Positions 1 through 8,714 of a stretch of 51,247 nt of DNA are shown here, piece by piece. This stretch comes from Bacteroidales bacterium (GTDB taxonomy: Bacteria > Bacteroidota > Bacteroidia > Bacteroidales > UBA932). Within the stretch, counting starts at the first letter, position 1. The number at the start of each line of letters is the position of its first letter. The position numbers and the translations under genes were made by a program. The stretch lies in contig JAFUWX010000039.1 in NCBI GenBank assembly GCA_017471025.1, forward strand, positions 1 through 51,247, written 5' to 3'. Below the pieces are notes generated by a model. It saw only the letters and a list, made by a program, of their open reading frames with translations. It was not told where the DNA came from and did no database searches.

Positions 1-85
1 ATTTGCACCCACTCTCAGCAGCCTTCTGAGCGGTCGTTATTGACAGTGTTTTCAATGAACTTTTGTTGTTAAACTGTATGTTTTC

Positions 86-115
86 GTTTAGCCTGCCGCC
101 TTGCGGCTCCTAAAC
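86..115 (-). terminator. Stem-loop downstream of the small peptide gene
   Basis: GTTTA and TAAAC flank a GCCGC/GCGGC core with a three-base loop, giving an imperfect but strong hairpin. It lies about 24 bp past the stop of the small minus-strand gene at 139, so it could end that transcript. There is no clear U-tract on the minus strand. Nothing else is recognisable in bases 1-138. Confidence 0.3.
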
Positions 116-138
116 ATTAAAATTTACCGAAGTATTGA

Positions 139-351
139 TCAGAAAGACCCTCCATCTATGATTTCATCTTCAAGAATATCATCTGCCACCTTACCCGGAG
201 TACGGTTGTAGCGAAGCTTGCTGACACAAACAATACCTTCAAGTTTCACATGCACGACTTCCGCGGCAGGGCTTTCATAGGAAATTTTATTTACTCGTAG
301 CATAGCGATAGGATTTTTGGATGTTACAAATTTCCTGAATTCCGGAGTCAT
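139..351 (-). CDS. Small protein with SPxAExV motif, function unknown
   Basis: This short reading frame encodes 70 residues if the ATG at 351 is used, or 54 if translation begins at the internal Met at 303. It has no signal peptide, membrane segment or known domain. The central part, SPAAEVVHVKLEG, matches in pattern the 41-residue product at 21444-21569 (TPQAEMVPMTLEC): Ser/Thr-Pro-x-Ala-Glu-x-Val-x-(Val/Met)-x-Leu-Glu. Short Bacteroidales proteins with such a hydrophobic-acidic stretch followed by a Gly/Ser/Asp-rich tail are common orphans; this one ends EIIDGGSF. It is divergent from the LuxR-type regulator starting at 450, about 100 bp away, which may hint at shared control. The shared motif is what supports it being a real gene; function is unknown. 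Confidence 0.6.
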   Translation of the reverse strand: MTPEFRKFVTSKNPIAMLRVNKISYESPAAEVVHVKLEGIVCVSKLRYNRTPGKVADDILEDEIIDGGSF

Positions 352-432
352 TAGGTTAATGATTTTTCAGTAATTTGGCCATTAAAGCCTACTGAAAAGG
401 TACTTTTCTTGCGCGATTTCAGGGATTCCTGT

Positions 433-440
433 TATCTTTG
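433..440 (+). promoter_or_regulatory. Bacteroidetes -7 element for the TPR/LuxR regulator
   Basis: TATCTTTG matches the TAnnTTTG -7 consensus. The ATG at 450 lies only 9 bp past the element, so the leader would be very short (about 5-12 nt, depending on whether 450 or 456 is the start). Confidence 0.6.
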
Positions 441-449
441 TGAAAAAGA

Positions 450-1907
450 ATGAAGATGAAAAGACTGCTTGGATTCTTGCTTGTCTGGGCCCTGACAGCC
501 GGGCTTGGTGCCTGTCGGAAAGCCCCCGAGGGCGCGGAACAGGAGATAGCGGCACGGCTGGAGGCGGCGGACCGCCACCTCAATGCGCAGCGCTTCGACG
601 CCGCCTTGCGCGAAGCCCTCGCGGCGCTGGACCTGGCCCGGCAGAGCGGTTCCCCCGCCGGGGAAGCCCGTGCCCTGACCGGCATCGTCGGCATCGACAT
701 CATGGCCAGCCGCGACGAAGACGCATGGCAGAAGGCCCGGGAAGCGGAGGCCCTCGCCCGGGAAGCCGGCCTCAAGACCGAACTCGCCGACATCCTGATC
801 GCCAAGGCCAAGCTTTGTTCCTACGCCGAAATCTCCCCCGATACCGGCCGCAACGACGAGGGGCTGGAATATGCCCGGGAAGCCCTTTCGCTGGCCGAGG
901 AAAGCGGCGGCATCGAGCAGCAGGCCGAGGCCTGCTACATCATCGGCTCCCTGTATATCAACAAGAACCGCTGGTCGGACCCCATAGACCCGGAGCTCTA
1001 CCGGACAGCCGGGCAGTGGCTGGACCGGGGGCAGGCCCTCGCGGACACCTATGACCTTCCCCGCCTGCGGCGCAACGGCATCCTCTTCCGCTCCCGCTGG
1101 TTCCAGCAGGGCGGGCGCAACGACGAAGCCATCGCCTGGTTCGAGAAGGTCCGGGGCGGGCTCAAAGAGACGGACCACCTCATGGCTGCCGCCCTGGACG
1201 ACCGCCTGGTGCGCCTATATACCCGGACAGGGGAAACGGAAAAAGCCTTGGACGCACACGACAGATATGTCTTCCAGATGCAGGAATACCTCCGGCAGAA
1301 GCAGGATGAAGCCCTGCAGGAAATGGAGACCCGCTACGAAGTCCAGCTGAAAGAGCAGCAGATCGAGCGCAGCCGCTACCAGATCTGGATCCTGGTCCTG
1401 GTCCTGCTGCTGAGCGCCGCCCTTATCCTGCTGATAACCGGGTGGTTACGAAAGGCCCGCCGCCGGGCCGAAGAGCTTCAGAAACAGAGCGACAGCAAGG
1501 AGCAGATCATCGAATTCCTGTCGAAAGACCTCCGGAATCCCGTCAACGCCATCAGCGGGGAAATCGCGCGCCTGTCCGCCGACGCCGCCATCCTCCCGCC
1601 GGAAACGATCCGCGAAAAATGCCAGGCCCTGGCCGAAAAGACCGAATCGATGAACGCCGGCGTGGCGGACTATGTGGGCGACATCCTGATGCAGCGCAGC
1701 CGCAGAATCGCCGACATCGGCCTGTCCCAGCGTGAAATCGAAATCATCCGCCTCAGCGCGGAAGGCCTGAAGGCGGCCGATATAGCAGGACGCATCCACC
1801 TCAGCGTCCACACGGTGAACACGCACCGGCAGCGGATCTACGCCAAGATGGATGTGAAAAATGTCTCCGAAATGCTCCGCAAATCGACGGAGCTCGGCAT
1901 TATTTGA
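450..1907 (+). CDS. Membrane TPR regulator with HisKA-like segment and LuxR HTH
   Basis: The 485-residue product appears to be a transmembrane signalling regulator. An N-terminal lipoprotein-type signal ends in GLGAC (Cys22). A helical TPR-like region spans about 30-300, with a conserved YINKNRWSDPIDPELY stretch. A membrane segment lies at about 312-333, followed by a basic coiled stretch. Residues 349-375 (EFLSKDLRNPVNAI) resemble a histidine-kinase dimerisation helix, but the phospho-acceptor His is replaced by Lys. A LuxR/GerE helix-turn-helix occupies about 424-485 (LSQREIEIIRL, HTVNTHRQRIYAKM). The sensor would be periplasmic and the DNA-binding end cytoplasmic. The start at 450 is chosen for proximity to the promoter; 456 is possible. 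The stop overlaps the convergent kbl gene by 8 bp. A frameshifted paralogue lies at 23280-24730. The ligand and targets are unknown. Confidence 0.85.
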   Translation: MKMKRLLGFLLVWALTAGLGACRKAPEGAEQEIAARLEAADRHLNAQRFDAALREALAALDLARQSGSPAGEARALTGIVGIDIMASRDEDAWQKAREAEALAREAGLKTELADILIAKAKLCSYAEISPDTGRNDEGLEYAREALSLAEESGGIEQQAEACYIIGSLYINKNRWSDPIDPELYRTAGQWLDRGQALADTYDLPRLRRNGILFRSRWFQQGGRNDEAIAWFEKVRGGLKETDHLMAAALDDRLVRLYTRTGETEKALDAHDRYVFQMQEYLRQKQDEALQEMETRYEVQLKEQQIERSRYQIWILVLVLLLSAALILLITGWLRKARRRAEELQKQSDSKEQIIEFLSKDLRNPVNAISGEIARLSADAAILPPETIREKCQALAEKTESMNAGVADYVGDILMQRSRRIADIGLSQREIEIIRLSAEGLKAADIAGRIHLSVHTVNTHRQRIYAKMDVKNVSEMLRKSTELGII

Positions 1908-3090
1908 TCACCCCGAGTTCTTTGCCGACCTTGATGAAGGCGGCGATGGCTTTGTCGAGGTGCTCGCGCTTGTGGGCGGCGGAGAGCTGCACACGGATGC
2001 GGGCCTGACCCTTCGGCACCACCGGATAGTAGAAGCCGGTCACGAAAATGCCTTCCTTGGCCATGGCGGCCGCGAATATCTGGGACAGCGGGGCGTCATA
2101 CAGCATCACGGCACAGATTGCGGACTGGGTCGGCTTGATGTCGAAGCCGGCTGCGATCATCTTGTCGCGGAAATACTGCACATTCTCCTGCTGGCGGTCA
2201 TGCAGCTCGTTGCTCTCGTCCAGGATCTTGAACATCTCGATGGCCGCTGCGGCGATCATCGGCGGGATGGAATTGGAGAACAGGTACGGGCGGGAACGCT
2301 GACGGAGCATGTCGATAATCTCCTTGCGACCGGTGGTGAAGCCGCCGACCGCGCCGCCGAAGGCCTTGCCCAGGGTGCCGGTGAAGATATCGATACGGCC
2401 ATAGCAGTCGAACTGTTCGGCCACCCCGCGGCCGGTCTTGCCCACCACGCCGGCGGAATGGCTCTCATCGACCATCACCAGGGCGTCGTATTTCTCGGCC
2501 AGGTCGCAAATCTTGTCCATCGGGGCCACATTGCCGTCCATCGAGAACACGCCGTCCGTGCAGATGATGCGGAAACGCTGGGCCTGCGCCTCTTTGAGGC
2601 AACGCTCCAGGTCTTCCATATCCGCATTGGCATAGCGGTAACGGACGGCCTTGCAGAGGCGGACGCCGTCGATGATGGAGGCATGGTTGAGCGAGTCGGA
2701 GATGATGGCGTCTTCCGCGGTCAGCAGGGGCTCGAAAACGCCGCCGTTGGCGTCGAAACAGGAAGCGTACAGGATGGTGTCTTCCGTATGGAAAAAGTCG
2801 GAAACCGCCTTCTCCAGCTGCTTGTGCAGGTCCTGGGTGCCGCAGATGAAACGCACGGAGGACATGCCGTAGCCGTGGGTGTGCATCGCCTCCTCGGCCG
2901 CCCGGATCAGCCGGGGTGAATCGGCCAGGCCCAGGTAGTTGTTGGCGCAGAAGTTCAGGGCTTTAGAGCCGTCTTCAAGGGTAATCTCGGCGCTCTGCGC
3001 GCTGACGATGTTGCGTTCGTGTTTGTAGAGGCCGGCCTCTTCGATAGCCTGAAGTTCGTCGGCAAGGTGTTTCTGGAATTTTCCGTACAT
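1900..3090 (-). CDS. kbl: 2-amino-3-ketobutyrate CoA ligase (glycine C-acetyltransferase)
   Basis: This PLP enzyme cleaves 2-amino-3-ketobutyrate with CoA to glycine and acetyl-CoA, the second step of threonine degradation through threonine dehydrogenase. The 396-residue length is close to the E. coli enzyme. Alpha-oxoamine synthase features are clear: NFCANNYLGL near 46-55, HGYGMSSVRFICGTQ near 72-86, the DESHSAG cofactor-binding stretch near 208-214, and the PLP lysine in TGTLGKAFGG (Lys242). The start MYGKFQKHL at 3090 fits the family; an upstream in-frame extension does not. It is divergent from tdh at 3240, so both steps of the pathway lie side by side with promoters in the shared 149-bp gap. 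The cytoplasmic location is inferred from the absence of a signal peptide. Confidence 0.96.
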   Translation of the reverse strand: MYGKFQKHLADELQAIEEAGLYKHERNIVSAQSAEITLEDGSKALNFCANNYLGLADSPRLIRAAEEAMHTHGYGMSSVRFICGTQDLHKQLEKAVSDFFHTEDTILYASCFDANGGVFEPLLTAEDAIISDSLNHASIIDGVRLCKAVRYRYANADMEDLERCLKEAQAQRFRIICTDGVFSMDGNVAPMDKICDLAEKYDALVMVDESHSAGVVGKTGRGVAEQFDCYGRIDIFTGTLGKAFGGAVGGFTTGRKEIIDMLRQRSRPYLFSNSIPPMIAAAAIEMFKILDESNELHDRQQENVQYFRDKMIAAGFDIKPTQSAICAVMLYDAPLSQIFAAAMAKEGIFVTGFYYPVVPKGQARIRVQLSAAHKREHLDKAIAAFIKVGKELGVIK

Positions 3091-3117
3091 AATGTGTGTG
3101 GTTCTTTCGTTGGGATA

Positions 3118-3125
3118 CAAAGTTA
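3118..3125 (-). promoter_or_regulatory. -7 element for kbl
   Basis: On the minus strand this reads TAACTTTG, matching TAnnTTTG. It lies 27 bp upstream of the chosen kbl ATG. Confidence 0.5.
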
Positions 3126-3190
3126 TGACTTTCTGCTTGCATTTCCATCTTTTTTATGCAATTTTTGCAACGGTTTATAACAAAAAGTTG

Positions 3191-3198
3191 TAAATTTG
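3191..3198 (+). promoter_or_regulatory. -7 element for tdh
   Basis: TAAATTTG matches the Bacteroidetes -7 consensus and lies 41 bp upstream of the tdh ATG. It is back to back with the kbl promoter. Confidence 0.55.
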
Positions 3199-3239
3199 CG
3201 ACGCACTCCGGATGGGTGCAGAAGCTAAACCATTTCAGG

Positions 3240-4235
3240 ATGAAAAATGTTCTCGTCATCGGTTCCACCGGCCAGATCGGCTCGGAACTTACCATGAAAC
3301 TCAGGAAGCTGTATCCCGAGGGAAATATCGTCGCCGGTTTTATCCAGGGGGCCGAGCCCAAGGGGATTCTGCTGGAAAGCGGGCCGAGTGCCGAAGCCGA
3401 CGTCCGCAACGGGCAGATGCTGGCCGACATCGTCGATAAATACCAGATTGACACGATCTATAACCTGGCGGCCCTGCTGTCCGCCGTGGCCGAGAAGAAG
3501 CCGCTGCTGGCCTGGGACATCCAGATGAACGGTCTGCTGAACATCCTGGAAATCGCCCGCGAGAAGCATTGCGCCGTGTTCACGCCCAGTTCCATCGGGT
3601 CCTTCGGTCCCGAGACGCCCCACCAGGGCACGCCGCAGGACACGATCCAGCGCCCGCGGTCGATGTACGGCGTCACGAAGGTGGCGACCGAGCTGCTGAG
3701 CGACTATTATTTCCATAAATATGGCGTGGATACCCGTTCGGTGCGGTTCCCGGGCCTGATTTCCTATACGACCCTGCCGGGCGGCGGCACCACCGATTAC
3801 GCCGTGGAGATTTATTATGCGGCCGTCAAAGGCGAAGAATTCGTCTGCCCGATCCAGGCCGGCACCTACATGGACATGATGTATATGCCGGATGCCCTGA
3901 AAGCAGCCGTGGATATCATGGAAGCCGATCCGACCCGCCTGAAACACCGCAATTCCTTCAACATCGCAGCCATGAGCTTCGAACCGGAGACCCTGCGCAA
4001 GAAGATCCAGGAGCATATCCCGGGGCTGCGGATGCGGTACGAAGTGGACCCTGTGCGCCAGGCCATCGCGAATTCCTGGCCGGACAGCATGGACGACAGC
4101 TGCGCCCGCGAAGAATGGGATTGGAAACCGTCTTATGACCTGGAGGAGATGACGGTGGACATGATTCTTAATCTCCGGAAGAAGTTTGGTCTGGCCCAAA
4201 TGAATAATTTGGACCATACCCTTTGGGCCCCCTAA
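3240..4235 (+). CDS. tdh: L-threonine 3-dehydrogenase, epimerase-like (SDR) type
   Basis: It should oxidise L-threonine to 2-amino-3-ketobutyrate with NAD+, feeding Kbl. The 331-residue protein has the extended short-chain dehydrogenase fold: GSTGQIGS near 8-15 binds NAD, TPSSIGSFGP near 115-124 holds the catalytic serine, and YGVTK (Tyr143, Lys147) is the active-site pair. The stretch PGLISYTTLPGGGTTDYAVE is characteristic of the short-chain threonine dehydrogenases and separates it from UDP-sugar epimerases. The zinc-dependent E. coli Tdh is unrelated. The start at 3240 gives MKNVLVIGSTG at the expected distance from the glycine motif. The last codons and stop run into the dispersed 81-bp repeat at 4231-4311. 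Confidence 0.94.
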   Translation: MKNVLVIGSTGQIGSELTMKLRKLYPEGNIVAGFIQGAEPKGILLESGPSAEADVRNGQMLADIVDKYQIDTIYNLAALLSAVAEKKPLLAWDIQMNGLLNILEIAREKHCAVFTPSSIGSFGPETPHQGTPQDTIQRPRSMYGVTKVATELLSDYYFHKYGVDTRSVRFPGLISYTTLPGGGTTDYAVEIYYAAVKGEEFVCPIQAGTYMDMMYMPDALKAAVDIMEADPTRLKHRNSFNIAAMSFEPETLRKKIQEHIPGLRMRYEVDPVRQAIANSWPDSMDDSCAREEWDWKPSYDLEEMTVDMILNLRKKFGLAQMNNLDHTLWAP

Positions 4236-4311
4236 CCCCCTCAGACTATCGTCTGAACCCCCTATTAGGGGGTATTTCGGCCTCCGGCCGGTCGCTGAAG
4301 CGACTTTTTAG
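4231..4311 (+). repeat. 81-bp palindromic dispersed repeat A, copy 1
   Basis: This block recurs on the opposite strand at 17650-17730 with 80 of 81 bases identical. It contains four successive short palindromes: CAGAC-TATC-GTCTG, CCCCCTATTAGGGGG, GGCCTCCGGCC and GTCGCTGAAGCGAC, followed by TTTTTA. It supplies the tdh stop region at its left end and the stop codon of the OstA-like gene at its right end. As RNA the last hairpin plus T-run could terminate tdh transcription. It may be a REP/MITE-like sequence. Confidence 0.85.
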
Positions 4312-7300
4312 AGGCCTTCCTTCTCCGTCACTTTCTCGATTTTCATCCAGCCCTTTTCGGGCACCGGGTCCGGCTGCGGCTGGGGCTCCGGTGGATTCTT
4401 GGCGGCTTTCCGGGCTTCACGGGCCGCCTGACGGGCGGCACGCCGTGCGGCACGCGCCTCTTCCCGGGCCCGCTGGCGTTCAAAGCGCAGGCGGTATTTC
4501 TCCAGGCGCTGCATATCCTTCAGATCCTGTTTGCGCTGCCGCTCAATGATCTTGAGCTTGCGCGCCCGTTCCTTTTCCAGGGCCTTCTGGGCCTTCAGGC
4601 TGTCCTTGACGGCATCCAGGCTGTCGAGCCGCGCCCATTCCCGCTCTTTGGCCGCGATACGGGCCGCCCGGGCCTCTTCCCGAGCCTTCTTTTTCGCCTC
4701 CTTCTCCTGGCGCTTGCGGGCCTGCTCGGCCGCCTTGCGCTGCTCCGGCGTCATCTCGGGCGTAGTCAGGGAATCCTTCGGAACCCTGGACAGGGAGTCC
4801 GCCCGTGCCTTGTCCAGCGAATCCTTCACCGCCTGCAGGGAGTCGGCCACGGCCTTCAGCGAATCCTGGACCGCCTTGACCGAATCGGCCCGGTGGAGGG
4901 AATCGGCGACGACCCGCAGGGAGTCCGCCACCAGGGAATCCCGCAGCGCCGTGGCCAGGGAGTCTTTCACGAAGGCTTCGCGCAGTTCACGCTGCCGCTG
5001 GCGCTCCTGCCGGCGGATTTCGTTCTGACGCATCTGCTTATAGACCCCGTCCATATAGCCCGGGAAATAGATGTCGGTCTGGGGATATTTCGCCCGGGGA
5101 TGGGCGGCATAGCGCTTGCGCTCGGAGGGACGCGCCTTCCAGTCCGTCACTTCCTTCGGACTGGTGGGGCGCTGGTCGGGAAGCCAGTTGAATCCCTTCA
5201 GGACCCGGTCTTCCTGGGTCATCTGCGCCACCGGATAGGCATCGGTCTTGGGCGTCTCGAAGTAATAGACCTTGTCGATATTGCCATTGAGGAACTCCGT
5301 GGTGAGCATCCGGGACTGGCTCTTGTTCACCGTCGCGAAGACACTGTCCTCCTCCAGGTAGAACACGGCGTTGGCATCGCCCAGGGCATCGAAGCGCCGG
5401 AGCGTACCGCTCGTATCGAAGAAGGCCAGCATTTCCGTACTCCGGATCTGGTCGAAGCTGGTCGAGTCTTCCTGGATGATGATGAAGGCATTGGACATCA
5501 GGTAGGCCCGGTCCATATAATTGTTCTTCGGCACGACGTGCAGGCTGTCCGCCCGGTACTGACGCCGGATTTCATTCCAGATGACCGGGTCTTTGTACAG
5601 GCGTATCAGGGAATCCAGGTCGCAATATTCCAGCGAGTCGCAGGTCATCTGGATATCGTCCCGGTAGAGCTTGACATTGCGCAGGGCCGTCAGGAAGCCC
5701 AGCTGGGTGGAGTCTTTCGGCAGGGCGGCCAGCGAATCGGCGATCCGGATCGAATCCGCCCGGGCCGTGGAATCGGCGACGAACTTCGAACGGACCGCAG
5801 CGATGGAGTCGGCTACAGCCGTGGAATCGGCCACGAATTTCGCCCGGATGGCAGCCAGCGAATCCGCCTTCGCCCGTGCGGCGGAATCCAGTTCCACCAC
5901 GGGGGGCTCCGGCTCGGCGGCCGGGGCGGTTTTGCTGGTCGCCAGGGAATCCAGCCGGTTCACAAGGGAGTCTATCTGGTCCAGACGGGAGGCCCCCAGC
6001 GCGCCGAGCGAGTCGGCCTGCGCCATCAGGGAATCCGCCTGGGCATCGAGGGAGTCGGCCGCCACATCAACAGCTTGGGCTTCAAGGGAATCCGCCACGA
6101 CCGAAGGCATGGACGAAGCCCCCGCCGCAGCGCCTTGGGCTGCCGCCGTAGAATCGACCTGCCGGCCGCGGTTCTTGCGTTCCTCACGTTTTTTCGCCGC
6201 CTCTTCCGCCTGCTGTTTGGCCAGGAAATTCGGGTCTTTCTTCCGGGCTTCCTCCGCCGCCTTGCGGGCTTCTTCCGCCGCCTTCACCCGATAGGCCGTG
6301 ACGGCATCGGACATGGCATTCGCCAGACGGGTCCGTGCCACTTTATATTGCGCCGAATCAATCTGGAAGGCCATCCGCGTGCGGTAGAGAATGGTATCTG
6401 CGCCCACATAGACCGTATCCACGGACTTCCCGGAATCGCCCGTCTTGCTGATGACGGCCGGGTCGCGGGTCATCGTCACCTTCGACAGGGAATCGGTATA
6501 GACCACCTTCCCGGCCACGGCGGAGACGTTGTGGACCGTATCCATCAGCTGGACATGCCCGCGCATATCGAGGTCCGTGGTGTTCCGCCAGAAATACAGC
6601 GAATCCGACCAGACCTCCTTGTCTTCGCTCATGCCGTGGACATTGCGATAGAACAGGAAGAGCTCCTGGTTGCGGTCATACCAGCCGGCGTCGGACGAAA
6701 GCATGTCGTCGTCCTTCCAGGCGTCGGTCCCGCGGCCGAACCAGGCCTTGTTGCGGTCCGTGTCGTATTCGAGCTTGGTGGTTTTGACAAAGATGGAATC
6801 CGTGAACATGTTCACTTCGTTCTGGAAGGTGAACAGCTTGATCTTGGATTCGTAGGTCCCGGTCACGCTTTCGATGATCTGCCCCTCCTTGTCGCGGAGG
6901 GCGCCGCCGTTGTCGAAAACGGCGATACTGTCCTTGGTGTTGTAGTCCAGGTGCCGGGTGCGCAAGGTGTTGTGGTCCTTGTCTTCGAGTTGGACGAGGG
7001 TCCCCCGGAACTGTGCCAGGTCTTCGTTGATGAAGTAGATCAGCCGGTCGCTCGACAGCACGGTCTCGTTCTGGAGGATTTTCACGTTGCCGGAGCATTC
7101 GATTTCCTCCTTCTCCATATTCCACAGGGCCGTGTCGCAGACCAGGTAGGTATTGTTGTGGAAGAAACGGGCCGGGCCCGTCACCTTCCGGTAGCTCATG
7201 CCATGCTTCTCAATCAGCTGGACGGACTGCGCACTGAGCAGACTGACCAGGGAATCCACCTTGTCCTTTTTATCCTGGGCAGGTAGAAGCGGGGCAGTCA

Positions 7301-7340
7301 GCAGTAGCAGTAAGCTGATTATGAGAAGTTTACTTTTCAT
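4308..7340 (-). CDS. OstA-like (LptA/LptD N-domain family) protein with long DSL-rich repeats
   Basis: This 1010-residue protein has a cleavable signal (KLLIISLLLLLTAPLLPAQ). Its first third carries beta-jellyroll repeats of the OstA/LptA type (CSGNVKILQNETVLSSDRL; RGTLVQLEDKDHNTLRTRHL), the fold that carries lipopolysaccharide across the periplasm. An Asp-Ser-Leu-rich stretch (ADSLAAI, ADSIAAV, VADSL repeats) follows at about 420-560. A second OstA-like part spans about 560-760. Another long DSL and Arg/Ala/Glu-rich coiled-coil tail runs from about 790 to 975. The family is usually shorter, so these low-complexity parts are additions. It overlaps the SurA-like gene upstream by 4 bp, suggesting one envelope-assembly operon. 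A role in LPS transport is inferred from family and context. The stop codon falls in repeat A. Confidence 0.8.
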   Translation of the reverse strand: MKSKLLIISLLLLLTAPLLPAQDKKDKVDSLVSLLSAQSVQLIEKHGMSYRKVTGPARFFHNNTYLVCDTALWNMEKEEIECSGNVKILQNETVLSSDRLIYFINEDLAQFRGTLVQLEDKDHNTLRTRHLDYNTKDSIAVFDNGGALRDKEGQIIESVTGTYESKIKLFTFQNEVNMFTDSIFVKTTKLEYDTDRNKAWFGRGTDAWKDDDMLSSDAGWYDRNQELFLFYRNVHGMSEDKEVWSDSLYFWRNTTDLDMRGHVQLMDTVHNVSAVAGKVVYTDSLSKVTMTRDPAVISKTGDSGKSVDTVYVGADTILYRTRMAFQIDSAQYKVARTRLANAMSDAVTAYRVKAAEEARKAAEEARKKDPNFLAKQQAEEAAKKREERKNRGRQVDSTAAAQGAAAGASSMPSVVADSLEAQAVDVAADSLDAQADSLMAQADSLGALGASRLDQIDSLVNRLDSLATSKTAPAAEPEPPVVELDSAARAKADSLAAIRAKFVADSTAVADSIAAVRSKFVADSTARADSIRIADSLAALPKDSTQLGFLTALRNVKLYRDDIQMTCDSLEYCDLDSLIRLYKDPVIWNEIRRQYRADSLHVVPKNNYMDRAYLMSNAFIIIQEDSTSFDQIRSTEMLAFFDTSGTLRRFDALGDANAVFYLEEDSVFATVNKSQSRMLTTEFLNGNIDKVYYFETPKTDAYPVAQMTQEDRVLKGFNWLPDQRPTSPKEVTDWKARPSERKRYAAHPRAKYPQTDIYFPGYMDGVYKQMRQNEIRRQERQRQRELREAFVKDSLATALRDSLVADSLRVVADSLHRADSVKAVQDSLKAVADSLQAVKDSLDKARADSLSRVPKDSLTTPEMTPEQRKAAEQARKRQEKEAKKKAREEARAARIAAKEREWARLDSLDAVKDSLKAQKALEKERARKLKIIERQRKQDLKDMQRLEKYRLRFERQRAREEARAARRAARQAAREARKAAKNPPEPQPQPDPVPEKGWMKIEKVTEKEGL

Positions 7341-8710
7341 TCCACGATTTTTTCAGCCCAGCCGGCGCGGGCGAATTCGCATGCTTTGAAAATCGGGTCG
7401 ATGGTGATATAGGTCGTGCGGATCTTCTCGTTGATGAACTTGTCGATCACCTCCATCGCCTGCTTGTTGCGGGCTTCGTCGGCCAGCATGCTGTAGTCTT
7501 CTTCGAAGGTGGCCGGATGGGCGGGGATGATTTTGTCCACGCGCAGGATCTTATAGACGGTGTTGCCGTTGCGGCCTTCGTTGTCCAGGGACTCCACCGG
7601 TTCGGAGATCTCCCCTTCTTTCAGGCCCTTGATGGCGTTGTAGTCCTGGGGCTTGAGCTGGTCGATTTCGAAATAGGCGGAACCGGTATTCGGGTCGGCC
7701 ATCTGGCCGCCGTTCGTCCGGGTCGTCGGGTCCTGGGAATAGAATTTCGCCGCCAATTGGAAGGCCACGTTGCCCCCCAGGATTTCGCTGCGGAGGCTGT
7801 CCAGGGTATGGAAGGCCTTTTCCCTGTCTTCCAGGGTATATTCGGGTTTCAGCAGGATATGGCGGGCATTGAACATATCCCCGCGCTTTTCGAGGACTTC
7901 GATGATATGGAAGCCGTCCGGGGTCTCCACGATCTGGGAGATGATGCCCGGCTTGAGGGACATGGCCGCATCGGAGAAAGCCGGCCAGAAGACGGATTTC
8001 GATGCCATGCCGAGCTCGCCGCCGCGGCGGGCGCTGCCGCCGTCCTGGGAATAAATCCGGGCCAGCGTGGAGAATTTCTCACCGCCCAGGATACGTTCCC
8101 GCAGGCTGAGGAGTTTTTCCTTGACGGCCAGCTTGGCCGCCTCGCGGTCGGGATAGATGCAGATCTGGCTGAGCTGGTAGCGGATCGGGACGAGCGGAAC
8201 GTCGGCCGAGTCGGTCGCCGCCAGGTATTGCTTCACGTCATAGGGCGTCATCTCGGGCACCTTCTGGGCGATAGCCCCCTGCATCTGCTGCGTAAGGTTC
8301 TGGTCCTCAAGCTGTTGCTTCCATTCCTGACGGATTTTATAGACAGGCTTGCCGAAATATTTCTCCATTTCCTCGTCGCCGCCGAGCTGGGTCCGGATCA
8401 GGTCTATCCGCCGGCTGAGCTCGGCCGAGACCATGTCGTTGTTGATGGTCAGGGAGTCCACGCGGGCCTGCATCAGGAAGAGCTTGGATTCGAGCATGCT
8501 TTCCAGCAGGGTGCAGCGGGCGTTGGCGTCGAAGTTGGACACCAGACCCTGGGCACGCATCATCCGAAGTTCATTCTCCAGCTGGCTGATGGAAATCATT
8601 TCATTGCCGACGACGGCGATGCTCTTGTCCACCAGTCCGGCGGGATATTCCTGAGCCCGCAGGGAGGTTGCCAGGGCCAGGAAGGCCAGTATGATCGTCA
8701 ATTTTCTCAT
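7337..8710 (-). CDS. SurA-like periplasmic peptidyl-prolyl isomerase, two parvulin domains
   Basis: A 457-residue exported chaperone (signal ending TSLRAQ). After an N-terminal helical SurA_N-like part (IAVVGNEMISISQLENEL), two parvulin-type domains follow. The first is around 175-275 (QLSQICIYP, FSTLARIYSQDGGSARRGGELG, VETPDGFHIIEV). The second is around 285-395 (ARHILLKPEYT, AAKFYSQDPTTRTNGGQM). SurA-like proteins fold outer-membrane beta-barrels, which fits the adjacent OstA-like gene. The start 4 bp upstream of the other chaperone's stop and the 4-bp overlap with the downstream gene support co-translation. Which substrates it serves cannot be read from the sequence. Confidence 0.88.
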   Translation of the reverse strand: MRKLTIILAFLALATSLRAQEYPAGLVDKSIAVVGNEMISISQLENELRMMRAQGLVSNFDANARCTLLESMLESKLFLMQARVDSLTINNDMVSAELSRRIDLIRTQLGGDEEMEKYFGKPVYKIRQEWKQQLEDQNLTQQMQGAIAQKVPEMTPYDVKQYLAATDSADVPLVPIRYQLSQICIYPDREAAKLAVKEKLLSLRERILGGEKFSTLARIYSQDGGSARRGGELGMASKSVFWPAFSDAAMSLKPGIISQIVETPDGFHIIEVLEKRGDMFNARHILLKPEYTLEDREKAFHTLDSLRSEILGGNVAFQLAAKFYSQDPTTRTNGGQMADPNTGSAYFEIDQLKPQDYNAIKGLKEGEISEPVESLDNEGRNGNTVYKILRVDKIIPAHPATFEEDYSMLADEARNKQAMEVIDKFINEKIRTTYITIDPIFKACEFARAGWAEKIVE

Positions 8711-8714
8711 GCTG

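Noticed and set aside
4893..7286. Long plus-strand open frame (about 797 codons) antisense to the OstA-like gene
   Set aside because: Its composition (Gly/His/Arg/Val-rich, no domains) is what a high-G+C antisense frame gives; the minus-strand protein has a signal peptide and a recognisable fold.
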